Positions 53,176 to 61,350 of a stretch of 64,000 bases of DNA are shown here, one piece after another. Position 1 is the first letter of the stretch; the number at the start of each line of letters is the position of its first letter. Under the pieces are notes generated by a model. That model saw only the letters and a program-made list of their open reading frames with translations. It was not told the origin of the DNA and made no database searches. The stretch lies in contig NZ_LNCD01000082.1 of the NCBI RefSeq assembly GCF_001542405.1, positions 62,001 to 126,000 on the forward strand, in the 5' to 3' direction. Both the position numbers and the translations under genes were made by a program. Source of the DNA: Rhizobium altiplani. Its GTDB lineage: Bacteria; Pseudomonadota; Alphaproteobacteria; Rhizobiales; Rhizobiaceae.

Positions 53176-53961
53176 ATGCGTGATCTGTTGAACGACCTGG
53201 CGGAAGGATTGAGCCATCCGGACCCTATTCGCCGTGCCCAGATCCAGATGAAGAAGCCGTTGCCGAAGCGCTTCTACAAGGCTGTCACGATCGCGGAAGT
53301 CGACGAAGGCCATTCCATCGAGCTGGACGGCAAGGCCATTCGTACGCCAGCGCGCAAACTGCTTGTTGTCGCGACGAAGCCACTTGCGGAGCTTTTGGTA
53401 CACGAATGGGAGGCGCAGGTTGAGGTGATCGACCCCTCGACCATGCCTGTGACTCGGCTCGTCAACACCGCCATCGACGGAGTTGCAGCCGACACGCAAG
53501 CCGTCTTCGACGATATCGTGCGCTTCTCCTCGAGCGATCTGCTTTGCTATCGTGCCGAAGCCCCGCAAGCCCTCGTCGAGCGCCAGAGAGATCTTTGGGA
53601 CCCGGTGCTCGATTGGGCCGGCAACTCGCTCGGCGCGCGCTTCATCCTGATCGAAGGCGTCATGCACCATGACCAGCCGCCGGAAGCAATTTCTGCGTAT
53701 TCCGCAGCATTGAGGCGGCACGACGATGCGACGACCCTGGCGGCCTTGCACACCATCACGACACTGACCGGCTCCGCGCTGCTGGCGCTTGCCTTCGCCG
53801 ATGGCACTCTGCCGGCGGACAAGGTTTGGTCGCTCGCGCATCTCGATGAGGATTGGACGATCGAGCATTGGGGCAGTGACGAAGAAGCCGAAGAGCGGCG
53901 CGCGAAGCGCTTTGAGGACTTCAAAGCCGCTGCGGACGTTTTTTTGGCCTTGAAGGGCTGA
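53176..53961 (+). CDS. ATP12 family F1-ATPase assembly chaperone
   Basis: A 261-residue ATP12-family protein, an assembly chaperone of the F1 alpha subunit found in alphaproteobacteria and mitochondria. Signature regions are LPKRFYKAVTIAEVDEGHSIELDGKAIRTPARKLLVVATKPLAELLVHEWEAQ, DIVRFSSSDLLCYRAEAPQALVERQRDLWDPVLDW and a C-terminal LDEDWTIEHWGSDEEAEERRAKR. It is the last gene of the rlu-HAD-ATP12 run, an arrangement common in rhizobia. Confidence 0.95.
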   Translation: MRDLLNDLAEGLSHPDPIRRAQIQMKKPLPKRFYKAVTIAEVDEGHSIELDGKAIRTPARKLLVVATKPLAELLVHEWEAQVEVIDPSTMPVTRLVNTAIDGVAADTQAVFDDIVRFSSSDLLCYRAEAPQALVERQRDLWDPVLDWAGNSLGARFILIEGVMHHDQPPEAISAYSAALRRHDDATTLAALHTITTLTGSALLALAFADGTLPADKVWSLAHLDEDWTIEHWGSDEEAEERRAKRFEDFKAAADVFLALKG

Positions 53962-54016
53962 AACATATTGCGTTGAGCCGGGTTATCGCGAAAATCTGCG
54001 AGTCTATTGGGGGCGG

Positions 54017-54487
54017 ATGCGGATTTTCTTAATGAGCTGGGTCAAGTCGTGCTTTTTACCGGTGGCGCTGGTTTGCATCGCGCTTGCCTCGTGCTCGATT
54101 TTCGCAAAGGAGCAACCCACCCCGGTCTATGACGTGCGAAGCGCTGTCGTTGTCAGCGCGCAGAAGATCCCGCCAGCAATCCTTGCCGGTGTCGGCGATC
54201 GGGTAAATGCCGCGATAAACGCTACGGTGCGAACAGACGTCTATCCGCGCGTTGTGCTGACAATCCGGATCCTTTTTGTCGAAAAGGGCCAGGGCTTCGA
54301 CAAGAGCCGGAATGTCGCAAAGGTCAGCGTCGATGCCGCCTCCGTCGACGATGGTTCGGTCATCGCCGTCAGTGCGTTTGAAGTGACAAGCTTCTCCAGT
54401 AGTCCAACGGCAGCCGACGAGATCCTCGCCGAGGATATCGCCGCTCGCATTCGTTCCGCTTTCTCACTGAGCGCCGGACGCGCTTGA
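54017..54487 (+). CDS. Putative lipoprotein
   Basis: A 156-residue predicted lipoprotein. After a basic start, the hydrophobic segment FLPVALVCIALASC ends in a lipobox with cysteine near residue 26. The mature part has no recognised domain; VRTDVYPRVVLTIRILFVEKGQGFDKSRNVAKVSV and ADEILAEDIAARIRSAF suggest beta strands followed by an amphipathic helix. Its stop overlaps the region just before pccB, 32 bases upstream of the pccB start. Confidence 0.78.
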   Translation: MRIFLMSWVKSCFLPVALVCIALASCSIFAKEQPTPVYDVRSAVVVSAQKIPPAILAGVGDRVNAAINATVRTDVYPRVVLTIRILFVEKGQGFDKSRNVAKVSVDAASVDDGSVIAVSAFEVTSFSSSPTAADEILAEDIAARIRSAFSLSAGRA

Positions 54488-54519
54488 ACCAGCCGCGTGA
54501 TCCGCGGCGAGGAGTATCC

Positions 54520-56052
54520 ATGAAGGAAATTCTTGAGGAACTCGAACGCCGGCGCGGCATTGCACGGCTCGGTGGAGGCAAGGTGCGTATCGACGCGCAG
54601 CATCAGCGCGGCAAGCTGACGGCACGTGAGCGGATCGATCTTTTCCTGGACGAAGACTCCTTTGAGGAGTTCGACATGTTTGTCGAGCATCGATCCAACG
54701 ATTTTGGCATGGACAAGACGCGGATCGCCGGTGACGGCGTGGTCACCGGTTGGGGAACGGTGAACGGGCGAACGGTATTCGTCTTCGCAAAGGACTTCAC
54801 GGTGTTCGGCGGTTCTCTCTCGGAAGCGCATGCCGAGAAGATCATGAAGGTTCAGGATATGGCGCTCAAGAACAGAGCGCCGATCATCGGCATCTATGAT
54901 GCCGGCGGCGCGCGTATCCAGGAAGGCGTGGCGGCGCTGGGCGGGTATGCGGAGGTCTTTCAGCGCAATGTGCTCGCCTCCGGCGTCATTCCGCAAATCT
55001 CGGTCATCATGGGTCCATGTGCCGGCGGTGACGTCTACTCGCCCGCCATGACCGATTTCATCTTCATGGTCCGTGATACCTCCTACATGTTCGTGACCGG
55101 CCCCGACGTGGTGAAGACGGTGACGAATGAGACCGTCACCGCGGAAGAGCTCGGTGGCGCCTCGGTGCATACGACCAAATCCTCGATTGCCGACGGCGCC
55201 TACGACAATGACGTCGAGGCGTTGCTGCAGGTTCGGCGACTCATCGACGTGCTACCGCAGTCGAACACATCACCGGTGCCTGAAATCGAATGTTACCAGT
55301 CGGTGACAGATGCCGATGCATCGCTCGACACACTGGTGCCAGCGAACGCGAGCAAGCCCTACGACATCAAGGAATTGATCCTAAAGACGGTGGATGAGGG
55401 TGATTTCTTCGAGATCCAGGCGAGCTTCGCCAAGAATATCGTCTGCGGCTTCGGTCGGATCGAAGGCTCGACCGTCGGTTTCGTGGCAAACCAGCCGATG
55501 GTGCTCGCCGGCGTGCTCGACAGCGATGCGTCGCGAAAGGCAGCCCGGTTCGTCCGCTTCTGCGACTGCTTCAACATTCCGATCGTAACCTTTGTAGACG
55601 TGCCCGGCTTCCTGCCTGGAACCGCCCAGGAATATGGCGGGCTGATCAAGCATGGTGCGAAACTGCTGTTCGCCTATGCGGAGGCGACGGTGCCGAAGCT
55701 CACCGTCATCACGCGCAAGGCGTTCGGCGGGGCCTATGACGTCATGGCATCCAAGCATTTGAGGGGGGACTTGAACTACGCTTGGCCGACGGCTCAGATC
55801 GCCGTGATGGGCGCGAAGGGGGCCGTCGAAATCATCTTCCGCAAGGATATCGCCGATCCCGAAAAGATCAGCGCGCATACGAAGATGTACGAAGATCGGT
55901 TCCTTTCTCCGTTCGTCGCTGCCGAGCGCGGTTACGTGGACGAGGTCATCATGCCGCATTCCACACGCCGACGGCTGGCGCGGGGCCTAAAGATGCTTCG
56001 CAATAAAGACCTGAGCAATCCTTGGAAGAAGCACGACAATATTCCGCTTTAA
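54520..56052 (+). CDS. pccB: Propionyl-CoA carboxylase, carboxyltransferase (beta) subunit
   Basis: A 510-residue acyl-CoA carboxyltransferase. The ATG at 54520 has GAGGAG upstream. Typical blocks are GKLTARERIDLFLDEDSFEEFDMFVEHR, IGIYDAGGARIQEGVAALGGYAEVF, IMGPCAGGDVYSPAMTDFIFMV and FVDVPGFLPGTAQEYGGLIKHGAKLL, with a C-terminal AFGGAYDVMASKHLRGD. It transfers CO2 from biotin to propionyl-CoA. The matching biotin carboxylase subunit is at 61351, on the other strand. Confidence 0.95.
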   Translation: MKEILEELERRRGIARLGGGKVRIDAQHQRGKLTARERIDLFLDEDSFEEFDMFVEHRSNDFGMDKTRIAGDGVVTGWGTVNGRTVFVFAKDFTVFGGSLSEAHAEKIMKVQDMALKNRAPIIGIYDAGGARIQEGVAALGGYAEVFQRNVLASGVIPQISVIMGPCAGGDVYSPAMTDFIFMVRDTSYMFVTGPDVVKTVTNETVTAEELGGASVHTTKSSIADGAYDNDVEALLQVRRLIDVLPQSNTSPVPEIECYQSVTDADASLDTLVPANASKPYDIKELILKTVDEGDFFEIQASFAKNIVCGFGRIEGSTVGFVANQPMVLAGVLDSDASRKAARFVRFCDCFNIPIVTFVDVPGFLPGTAQEYGGLIKHGAKLLFAYAEATVPKLTVITRKAFGGAYDVMASKHLRGDLNYAWPTAQIAVMGAKGAVEIIFRKDIADPEKISAHTKMYEDRFLSPFVAAERGYVDEVIMPHSTRRRLARGLKMLRNKDLSNPWKKHDNIPL

Positions 56053-56062
56053 GGAGAATAAA

Positions 56063-56191
56063 GTGGGGAAAGCCAAGGAAAATCAACAGGAAGTGATCGC
56101 CCGTCAACGATCCGTGTCTTCTTTCCTCTTGGCGAAGCAGCTAACCCTCCGCTGTCTTTATTCAAAAGGAGAGTCTACATGGAACGACTGA
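56063..56191 (+). CDS. Possible 42-residue small protein after pccB
   Basis: A GTG with AAGGAG six bases upstream opens 42 codons ending inside the doxX start. The product is basic and polar (VGKAKENQQEVIARQRSVSS, then LLAKQLTLRCLYS). The ribosome site lies over the pccB stop, so translation would be coupled. It is short and unmatched, and may be chance. Confidence 0.3.
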   Translation: MGKAKENQQEVIARQRSVSSFLLAKQLTLRCLYSKGESTWND

Positions 56192-56565
56192 GCGCCTACC
56201 AGTCCTACGCGCTTGCCGCTCTGCGCATCATCACTGCGCTGCTGTTTATCGAGCATGGAACGATGAAGCTTTTCGCGTTCCCGGCCGCGCAGATGGACGG
56301 CCCGCTGCCGCCCTTGCTGCTGGTCGCCGCTTTGCTCGAAGTGGTCGGTGGCCTGCTGGTGCTGATCGGGCTGTTTACGCGGCCGGTCGCCTTCATCCTT
56401 TCGGGCCAGATGGCTGTTGCCTACTTCATGGCGCACGGATCGAAAGCGTTCTGGCCGGCTCTGAACGGTGGCGAGGCGGCAATTCTGTTCAGCTTCATCT
56501 TCCTGTTCATCTTCTTCGCTGGCCCCGGTGCTCTGTCGGTCGAGGGGCGCAAGGCCTCCGCCTGA
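56179..56565 (+). CDS. DoxX family membrane protein
   Basis: A 128-residue protein with four hydrophobic helices of the DoxX family. Landmarks are AALRIITALLFIEHGTMKLFAFP, LLLVAALLEVVGGLLVLIGLFTRPVAFILSGQMAVAYFMAH and FSFIFLFIFFAGPGALS. AAAAGGAGAG precedes the ATG. The role of most DoxX proteins is unknown; some form redox complexes. It may be cotranscribed with pccB. Confidence 0.93.
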   Translation: MERLSAYQSYALAALRIITALLFIEHGTMKLFAFPAAQMDGPLPPLLLVAALLEVVGGLLVLIGLFTRPVAFILSGQMAVAYFMAHGSKAFWPALNGGEAAILFSFIFLFIFFAGPGALSVEGRKASA

Positions 56566-56581
56566 TGCAATAAAATGCCGT

Positions 56582-56632
56582 GGCCGGCTTTACCGGCCGC
56601 GGCTGCGGCTGCGGCTCGCTACCCGTTTTTTT
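56582..56632 (+). terminator. Possible terminator between doxX and fghA, with a GCGGCT repeat
   Basis: GGCCGG-CTTTA-CCGGCC (56582-56598) is a short stem-loop following doxX. Three tandem GCGGCT units (56599-56616) lie next to it and a run of seven T follows at 56626-56632. The spacing between stem and T-run is unusually long. Confidence 0.4.
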
Positions 56633-56638
56633 GCCGCC

Positions 56639-57472
56639 TCAGGCAAGACGCTCCGCGTGCCACTTCAGATGATCGTCCATGAAGGTCGAAATGAAGTAGT
56701 AGGAGTGATCGTAGCGCTCGTGCAGGCGCAGGGTAAGCTTGATGTCAGTATCCTTCACAGCCTCTTCGAACAGCCATGGACGCAGCCCGCTCTCCAGGAA
56801 GCCATCGGCCTTGCCTTGGTCAATCAGGAACTCGGGAAAACGTGCGCCGTCGCTTACCAAGGCGCAGGCATCATATTTCCGCCAGGTGGCACGGTCGGAG
56901 CCCAGATATTTCTCAAACGCTGGGGCCGACCAATCCGCGGTCGAAGGCTCCACGATGGGCGCAAAAGCCGAGCAGCTCTTGAACCGATCTGGGTTCCGGA
57001 GCGCGATGGTCATGGCACCGTGACCGCCCATCGAGTGACCGAAGATGCCCTGGCGGCTCATGTCCATGCGGAAGTGTTGGCTAACATAGGCCGGAAGTTC
57101 TTCGGTGATGTAGGTGTACGTCTGATAGTTTTCCGACCAAGGCCTTTCCGTCGCATCGAGATAGAAACCGGCGCCTTGGCCCATCTGCCAATTGGTAAGC
57201 TCATCCGGGACGTCATTGCCGCGCGGGCTCGTGTCCGGGCAAATGACGATCAGGCCGAGCTCTGCAGCCATGCGCCGATATTCGCCCTTTTCCATAACGT
57301 TTGCATGCGTGCAGGTTAGGCCTGAGAGATACCAGACAACCGGGCAGGGCTCCTTGATGGCCTTTGGTGGGACGAAAACTGCAAAAGTCATGTCGCACTT
57401 GCAGGCGTCGGATTCGTGCGTGAAAACACCCTGCATGCCACCAAAGGCAGTCGTCTGTGAAATTATGTTCAT
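56639..57472 (-). CDS. fghA: S-formylglutathione hydrolase
   Basis: A 277-residue esterase-D-type alpha/beta hydrolase that splits S-formylglutathione into formate and glutathione. The nucleophile is in GIFGHSMGGHGAMTIALRNP, the base histidine in YDHSYYFISTFMDDHL. The N-terminal block FAVFVPPKAIKEPCPVVWYLSGLTCTHANVMEKGEYRRMAAELGL is distinctive for the family. It overlaps the upstream YaiI gene by four bases, and belongs to the formaldehyde pathway with the genes at 58041-59851. Confidence 0.96.
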   Translation of the reverse strand: MNIISQTTAFGGMQGVFTHESDACKCDMTFAVFVPPKAIKEPCPVVWYLSGLTCTHANVMEKGEYRRMAAELGLIVICPDTSPRGNDVPDELTNWQMGQGAGFYLDATERPWSENYQTYTYITEELPAYVSQHFRMDMSRQGIFGHSMGGHGAMTIALRNPDRFKSCSAFAPIVEPSTADWSAPAFEKYLGSDRATWRKYDACALVSDGARFPEFLIDQGKADGFLESGLRPWLFEEAVKDTDIKLTLRLHERYDHSYYFISTFMDDHLKWHAERLA

Positions 57473-57945
57473 TCTTTATCGTCCGTTTTTGGGGTAAGAG
57501 CCTTGGCCCGGCGGCACAGGCGATCGAAAGTTTCGAGGAAGCGGGAGCGATCCTTCGGGCCGAAGGCCGCATTGTAACCCTTGCTTTCGCCGGTCTCTCT
57601 CAGGTGAGCGCCGAGATCGCGCATAGCGCTCGCCATGCCGATATTGGTATGGTCGAAGACCCGACCCGTCGGACCGCTGACGAGCGCGCCAGTTGCCACG
57701 CAACGGACCGCGAGCGGGACATCGGCAGTGACGACCACGTCACCGACACTGGCATGCTCGGCAATCCAGTTGTCGGCGGCATCGAACGAGGCCGAGACGA
57801 TGACATTGTGCACCATCGGATCGCGGGAAGGACGCAGACCGGAATTCGCCACGAAGGTCACTTCCATGTCGTGGCGCTCGGCGACCTTGAGGATTTCCGG
57901 CTTCACCGGGCAGGCGTCTGCATCGACATAAATCATGAATTTCAA
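57469..57945 (-). CDS. YaiI/YqxD (UPF0178) family protein
   Basis: A 158-residue protein of the YaiI/YqxD family with a PIN-like core: YVDADACPVKPEILKVAERHDMEVTFVANSGLR, and VVTADVPLAVRCVATGALVSGPTGRVFDHTNIG. The three aspartates at the front suggest metal binding, and nuclease activity has been proposed. Coupled to fghA (ATGA overlap), though no link to formaldehyde use is known. Confidence 0.93.
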   Translation of the reverse strand: MKFMIYVDADACPVKPEILKVAERHDMEVTFVANSGLRPSRDPMVHNVIVSASFDAADNWIAEHASVGDVVVTADVPLAVRCVATGALVSGPTGRVFDHTNIGMASAMRDLGAHLRETGESKGYNAAFGPKDRSRFLETFDRLCRRAKALTPKTDDKE

Positions 57946-58040
57946 TCTGCTTTGATGGAAACGCTAGGAGGCCCCGACGGGCGCGTAGCGGCGGTTCGTT
58001 CGGGGTCTCATAATCCGACGGCTGCCATTCGTTCAAGACG

Positions 58041-58619
58041 TCAGGCTTCCTTCAGTGTGCCTGCCTTTTTCGCCACCCAGGTTGCGATGACATCCATCAG
58101 CGTTGGGTTCAGGCAATCATAGGGCGTGAGGCCTAGCTCGTTCAGGCGACCGCGGACACCTGCCATCGCCGAAGGCGGCGTGCCGGATTCGATGATCGAC
58201 GACACGAAGGCCGCGAATGTCGGCTCCGGCCAGCCACTCTCCTGAAAGCGTTCCGGATGAATGAAATCGAGCCCTTTGAAGGCATGTTCGCGCTCCACCG
58301 GTCCGTACATATGAACGCCGCAGGCCTTGCAGGCATGGCGCTGGATCAGCGCATCCGGATCGACGACCTGCAGCTTGTCGCCATTTTCCAGCACCGTGAC
58401 GTTCTCATGCGGGGTCACGGCGACCACTGAAAAAGCCGCTCCCTTCGGCTTCCAGCATTTCGTGCAGCCGCAGGCGTGATTGTGCGCGATAGTACCCTTG
58501 ATAGCGACCTTCACAGGACGGTCGACGCAGGCGCAGACCAGCGTGCCGCCGTTGAAATTTGCCTGGCCCTTTTTCACACCGCCGTCGAGGGCGGGGTGCA
58601 GCGATACTTGACTTGGCAT
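58041..58619 (-). CDS. gfa: S-(hydroxymethyl)glutathione synthase (Gfa)
   Basis: A 192-residue glutathione-dependent formaldehyde-activating enzyme. The ATG at 58619 follows AAGGAGGAGG. Zinc-binding cysteines are seen in LVCACVDRPVK, NHACGCTKCWKPKGA and RHACKACGVHMYGP. It speeds addition of formaldehyde to glutathione, though the enzymatic need for this step is debated. Next to the dehydrogenase gene on the same strand. Confidence 0.96.
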   Translation of the reverse strand: MPSQVSLHPALDGGVKKGQANFNGGTLVCACVDRPVKVAIKGTIAHNHACGCTKCWKPKGAAFSVVAVTPHENVTVLENGDKLQVVDPDALIQRHACKACGVHMYGPVEREHAFKGLDFIHPERFQESGWPEPTFAAFVSSIIESGTPPSAMAGVRGRLNELGLTPYDCLNPTLMDVIATWVAKKAGTLKEA

Positions 58620-58723
58620 GTTCAGCTCCTCCTCCTTAGCTGCCCACGGCTCCCAAATCAGGATCAATTTGCGAAAAAGCCGCAGGCCATTTTAAAGTCG
58701 CGCCGCATTCCGTCGTCCTCGCC

Positions 58724-59851
58724 TCAATACAGTACCACGCTTCGGATGCTTTCGCCGGAATGCATGAGTTCGAAGCCCTTGTTGATGTCTTCGAGCGGCA
58801 TGGTGTGGGTGATCATCGGATCGATCTCGATCTTGCCCTGCATGTACCAATCGACGATCTTCGGCACATCGGTGCGGCCCCGTGCGCCGCCAAAGGCCGT
58901 GCCCATCCAGGAGCGACCGGTGACCAGCTGGAACGGCCGGGTAGAGATCTCCTGGCCGGCACCCGCAACACCGATGACCACGGACTTGCCCCAGCCGCGA
59001 TGCGATGATTCCAGCGCCTGACGCATGACCTTGGTGTTGCCGGTGCAGTCGAAGGTATAGTCGGCGCCACCGATCTGGTCGGCGCCGCGCTTCGTCATGT
59101 TGACGAGGTAAGGCACGATGTCGTCGCCGACCTCCTTCGGGTTGACGAAATGCGTCATGCCGAAGCGCTCGCCCCAGGCCTTCTTGTCGTTGTTGAGATC
59201 AACGCCGATGATCATGTCGGCGCCGGCGAGGCGCAGGCCCTGGATGACGTTAAGGCCGATGCCGCCGAGACCGAAGACGATCGCGGTCGCGCCCATCTCC
59301 ACCTTGGCGGTGTTGATGACGGCGCCGATGCCCGTGGTTACGCCGCAGCCGATATAGCAGATCTTGTCGAAGGGTGCGTCGGGATTGACCTTGGCGACGG
59401 CGATCTCCGGCAGCACCGTGTAGTTGGCGAAGGTTGAGCAGCCCATATAGTGGTGGATCTTGTCCTTGCCGATCGAGAAGCGCGAAGTGCCATCCGGCAT
59501 CAGCCCCTGGCCCTGTGTCGAGCGGATGGCGGTGCACAGATTGGTCTTGCGCGACAGGCAGGACGGGCATTCGCGGCATTCCGGCGTGTAGAGCGGAATG
59601 ACATGGTCACCCTTCTTCACCGAGGTCACACCTGGACCGACATCGACGACGATGCCGGCGCCCTCATGGCCGAGGATCGCCGGAAACAGACCTTCCGGAT
59701 CGGCGCCCGAGAGGGTGAAATCATCCGTGTGGCAGATGCCGGTCGCTTTCACCTCGACCAGCACTTCGCCGGCTCGCGGGCCCTCCAACTGAACGGTCAT
59801 CACTTCAAGCGGTTTTCCAGCCTGTACGGCAACGGCGGCGCGAACGTCCAT
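58724..59851 (-). CDS. frmA: S-(hydroxymethyl)glutathione dehydrogenase (class III alcohol dehydrogenase)
   Basis: A 375-residue zinc alcohol dehydrogenase, class III, oxidising S-hydroxymethylglutathione to S-formylglutathione with NAD. The ATG at 59851 follows TAGGAG. Catalytic zinc ligands are in ATGICHTDDF and ILGHEGAG plus a later CGVTTGIGA; structural zinc cysteines are in PECRECPSCLSRKTNLC; the NAD motif is VFGLGGIGLNVIQGLRLAGADMIIGVD. Start of the pathway dehydrogenase-gfa-yaiI-fghA on one strand. Confidence 0.96.
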   Translation of the reverse strand: MDVRAAVAVQAGKPLEVMTVQLEGPRAGEVLVEVKATGICHTDDFTLSGADPEGLFPAILGHEGAGIVVDVGPGVTSVKKGDHVIPLYTPECRECPSCLSRKTNLCTAIRSTQGQGLMPDGTSRFSIGKDKIHHYMGCSTFANYTVLPEIAVAKVNPDAPFDKICYIGCGVTTGIGAVINTAKVEMGATAIVFGLGGIGLNVIQGLRLAGADMIIGVDLNNDKKAWGERFGMTHFVNPKEVGDDIVPYLVNMTKRGADQIGGADYTFDCTGNTKVMRQALESSHRGWGKSVVIGVAGAGQEISTRPFQLVTGRSWMGTAFGGARGRTDVPKIVDWYMQGKIEIDPMITHTMPLEDINKGFELMHSGESIRSVVLY

Positions 59852-59983
59852 GTCAGATGCTCCTACTGATTTGATTGGGCGGAGCTTTGCACGCACGACG
59901 CGGCCCGCTCAAGGGAAAACTGTCCGTGGGCGCGAGTTTCCGCCTCGAATAGGCTGATTGCGCCAATCCCTATACGGCCTGCG

Positions 59984-61252
59984 TCAAAAGAGTTTTTCAG
60001 TTGCGAAAATAATGGCATAGCCATGCACCGCGATGGCCGCGTAGAGGCCGAAGGCAACCAGCATGCGCTCGCCGTCCTTCATCTCTTCGAGCATCTGGCG
60101 CGGCTTCACGGAAGCGCCGCTGACGAGGCTAACAAGCGTGAAAACGAGCAGGCCCGCGGTTAGCACGTTCGCCGGCAAACCGATCTCGAATCCGATGCCG
60201 AGAATGCACAGGGTGACAGCAAAACTGGCCGCAATCTGCGACCTTCGCGTGCGGAAAATTTGCCGGAGCACCTGGCCGCCGTCGAAACGGTGCATCGGCA
60301 GCAGGTTCAGCAGGTTGAAAGCGCCGAGGATCAACAGGAAGATGAGCAGAGGTCCACGTGACGCCAAGGGCAGCAGACCGGCATCGGCGAGCTGCGTGGC
60401 GACCGCGAGGATCGGGACAAGGAAAGCCGACATTCCTGCACCCATAAGGGCGCAGGTCGCCACCTCGAATAGCGACAGGTAGGGCCTCCCGCCGACCGCG
60501 ATGCCACCCAGCAATGGTACGAAGATCATCCTGACGGATGCGTGACCGAACATCCGGTAGGCCGCCATATGCCCGAGTTCATGGAAGACAATGACAAGAG
60601 TCAGGAATGTCGAGAGCATCAGGCCACCTGCATCGAACCCAAGGAAGGGCCAGAGCAGCAGTGTCGACAACACCGCAAGACCGCCTTGGACCAGAGGTCG
60701 CTCAAAGTAGCCCTGTGGCAGCGACTCGCCTGTTTTCAACCATCCATCGAGCGCCTTCATTTCCCGGCGCAGGACGAAATAGCGGAACAAGAGGAACGCC
60801 AAGCCACGGTAGCGGTCGGTCTGTTCGATTTCCAGCAGCGCACCATCGGGTGTCGGTCGAATCATACGGCGCTCCCGGTAGTGGTCCCAGAATGTGGGAT
60901 CCAGCGTGCTGTCATCGATGATGTGAGCCTGGAAGCCGTGGGCATTGCTCGCCATCCATGGCAACGGTTCCAATGCAAGTAGCCGTCGGGACGGCGCGCC
61001 GTTCTTGTCGAGATGCCGGTAGGTCTGTTCCACCACGCCGCGCCGATCGGCAAGGGCGTGACTGCTGATGACCGAGTGGTGCCAGGATGCATCCGGACCG
61101 GCGGGGTTCATCGCGTTCCAGAGTCTATCGGGGGAGCATCCGTAGGTCCGGCTGAGGCAAATGGTTCTGCGTCCCAGCGGGATTCGCATCAGAAGCCAGA
61201 GAAAACCGAGATTTATGACCAGCAAGAGGGTCGCCGATTGCAGCGCCGTCAT
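59984..61252 (-). CDS. SRPBCC-like domain fused to a site-2 protease (M50)
   Basis: A 422-residue protein. After a first membrane helix (residues 8-22) comes a soluble region (about 30-172) that looks like an SRPBCC/START fold (SRTYGCSPDRLWNAMNP, and RRMIRPTPDGALLEIEQ). From residue 185 on is an intramembrane metalloprotease: HELGH at 224-228, and NLLPMHRFDGG at 316-326 carrying the third zinc ligand aspartate. Several membrane helices follow. The ATG has GGAGG upstream. Such a fusion could cut a membrane protein on binding a lipid, but no partner is known. Confidence 0.85.
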   Translation of the reverse strand: MTALQSATLLLVINLGFLWLLMRIPLGRRTICLSRTYGCSPDRLWNAMNPAGPDASWHHSVISSHALADRRGVVEQTYRHLDKNGAPSRRLLALEPLPWMASNAHGFQAHIIDDSTLDPTFWDHYRERRMIRPTPDGALLEIEQTDRYRGLAFLLFRYFVLRREMKALDGWLKTGESLPQGYFERPLVQGGLAVLSTLLLWPFLGFDAGGLMLSTFLTLVIVFHELGHMAAYRMFGHASVRMIFVPLLGGIAVGGRPYLSLFEVATCALMGAGMSAFLVPILAVATQLADAGLLPLASRGPLLIFLLILGAFNLLNLLPMHRFDGGQVLRQIFRTRRSQIAASFAVTLCILGIGFEIGLPANVLTAGLLVFTLVSLVSGASVKPRQMLEEMKDGERMLVAFGLYAAIAVHGYAIIFATEKLF

Positions 61253-61350
61253 TTGCTACCTCCACCGGGCATCCCGCCGGTGGGGCCACGATAGGCGGCC
61301 AGCCGTTAACAAAACCTAACCAGCGAGGCAGCAAGAGGCGTTAGCGTCCG

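Noticed and set aside
56599..56616. Three tandem GCGGCT units as a phase-variable repeat
   Set aside because: Too few copies and outside any coding or promoter region.
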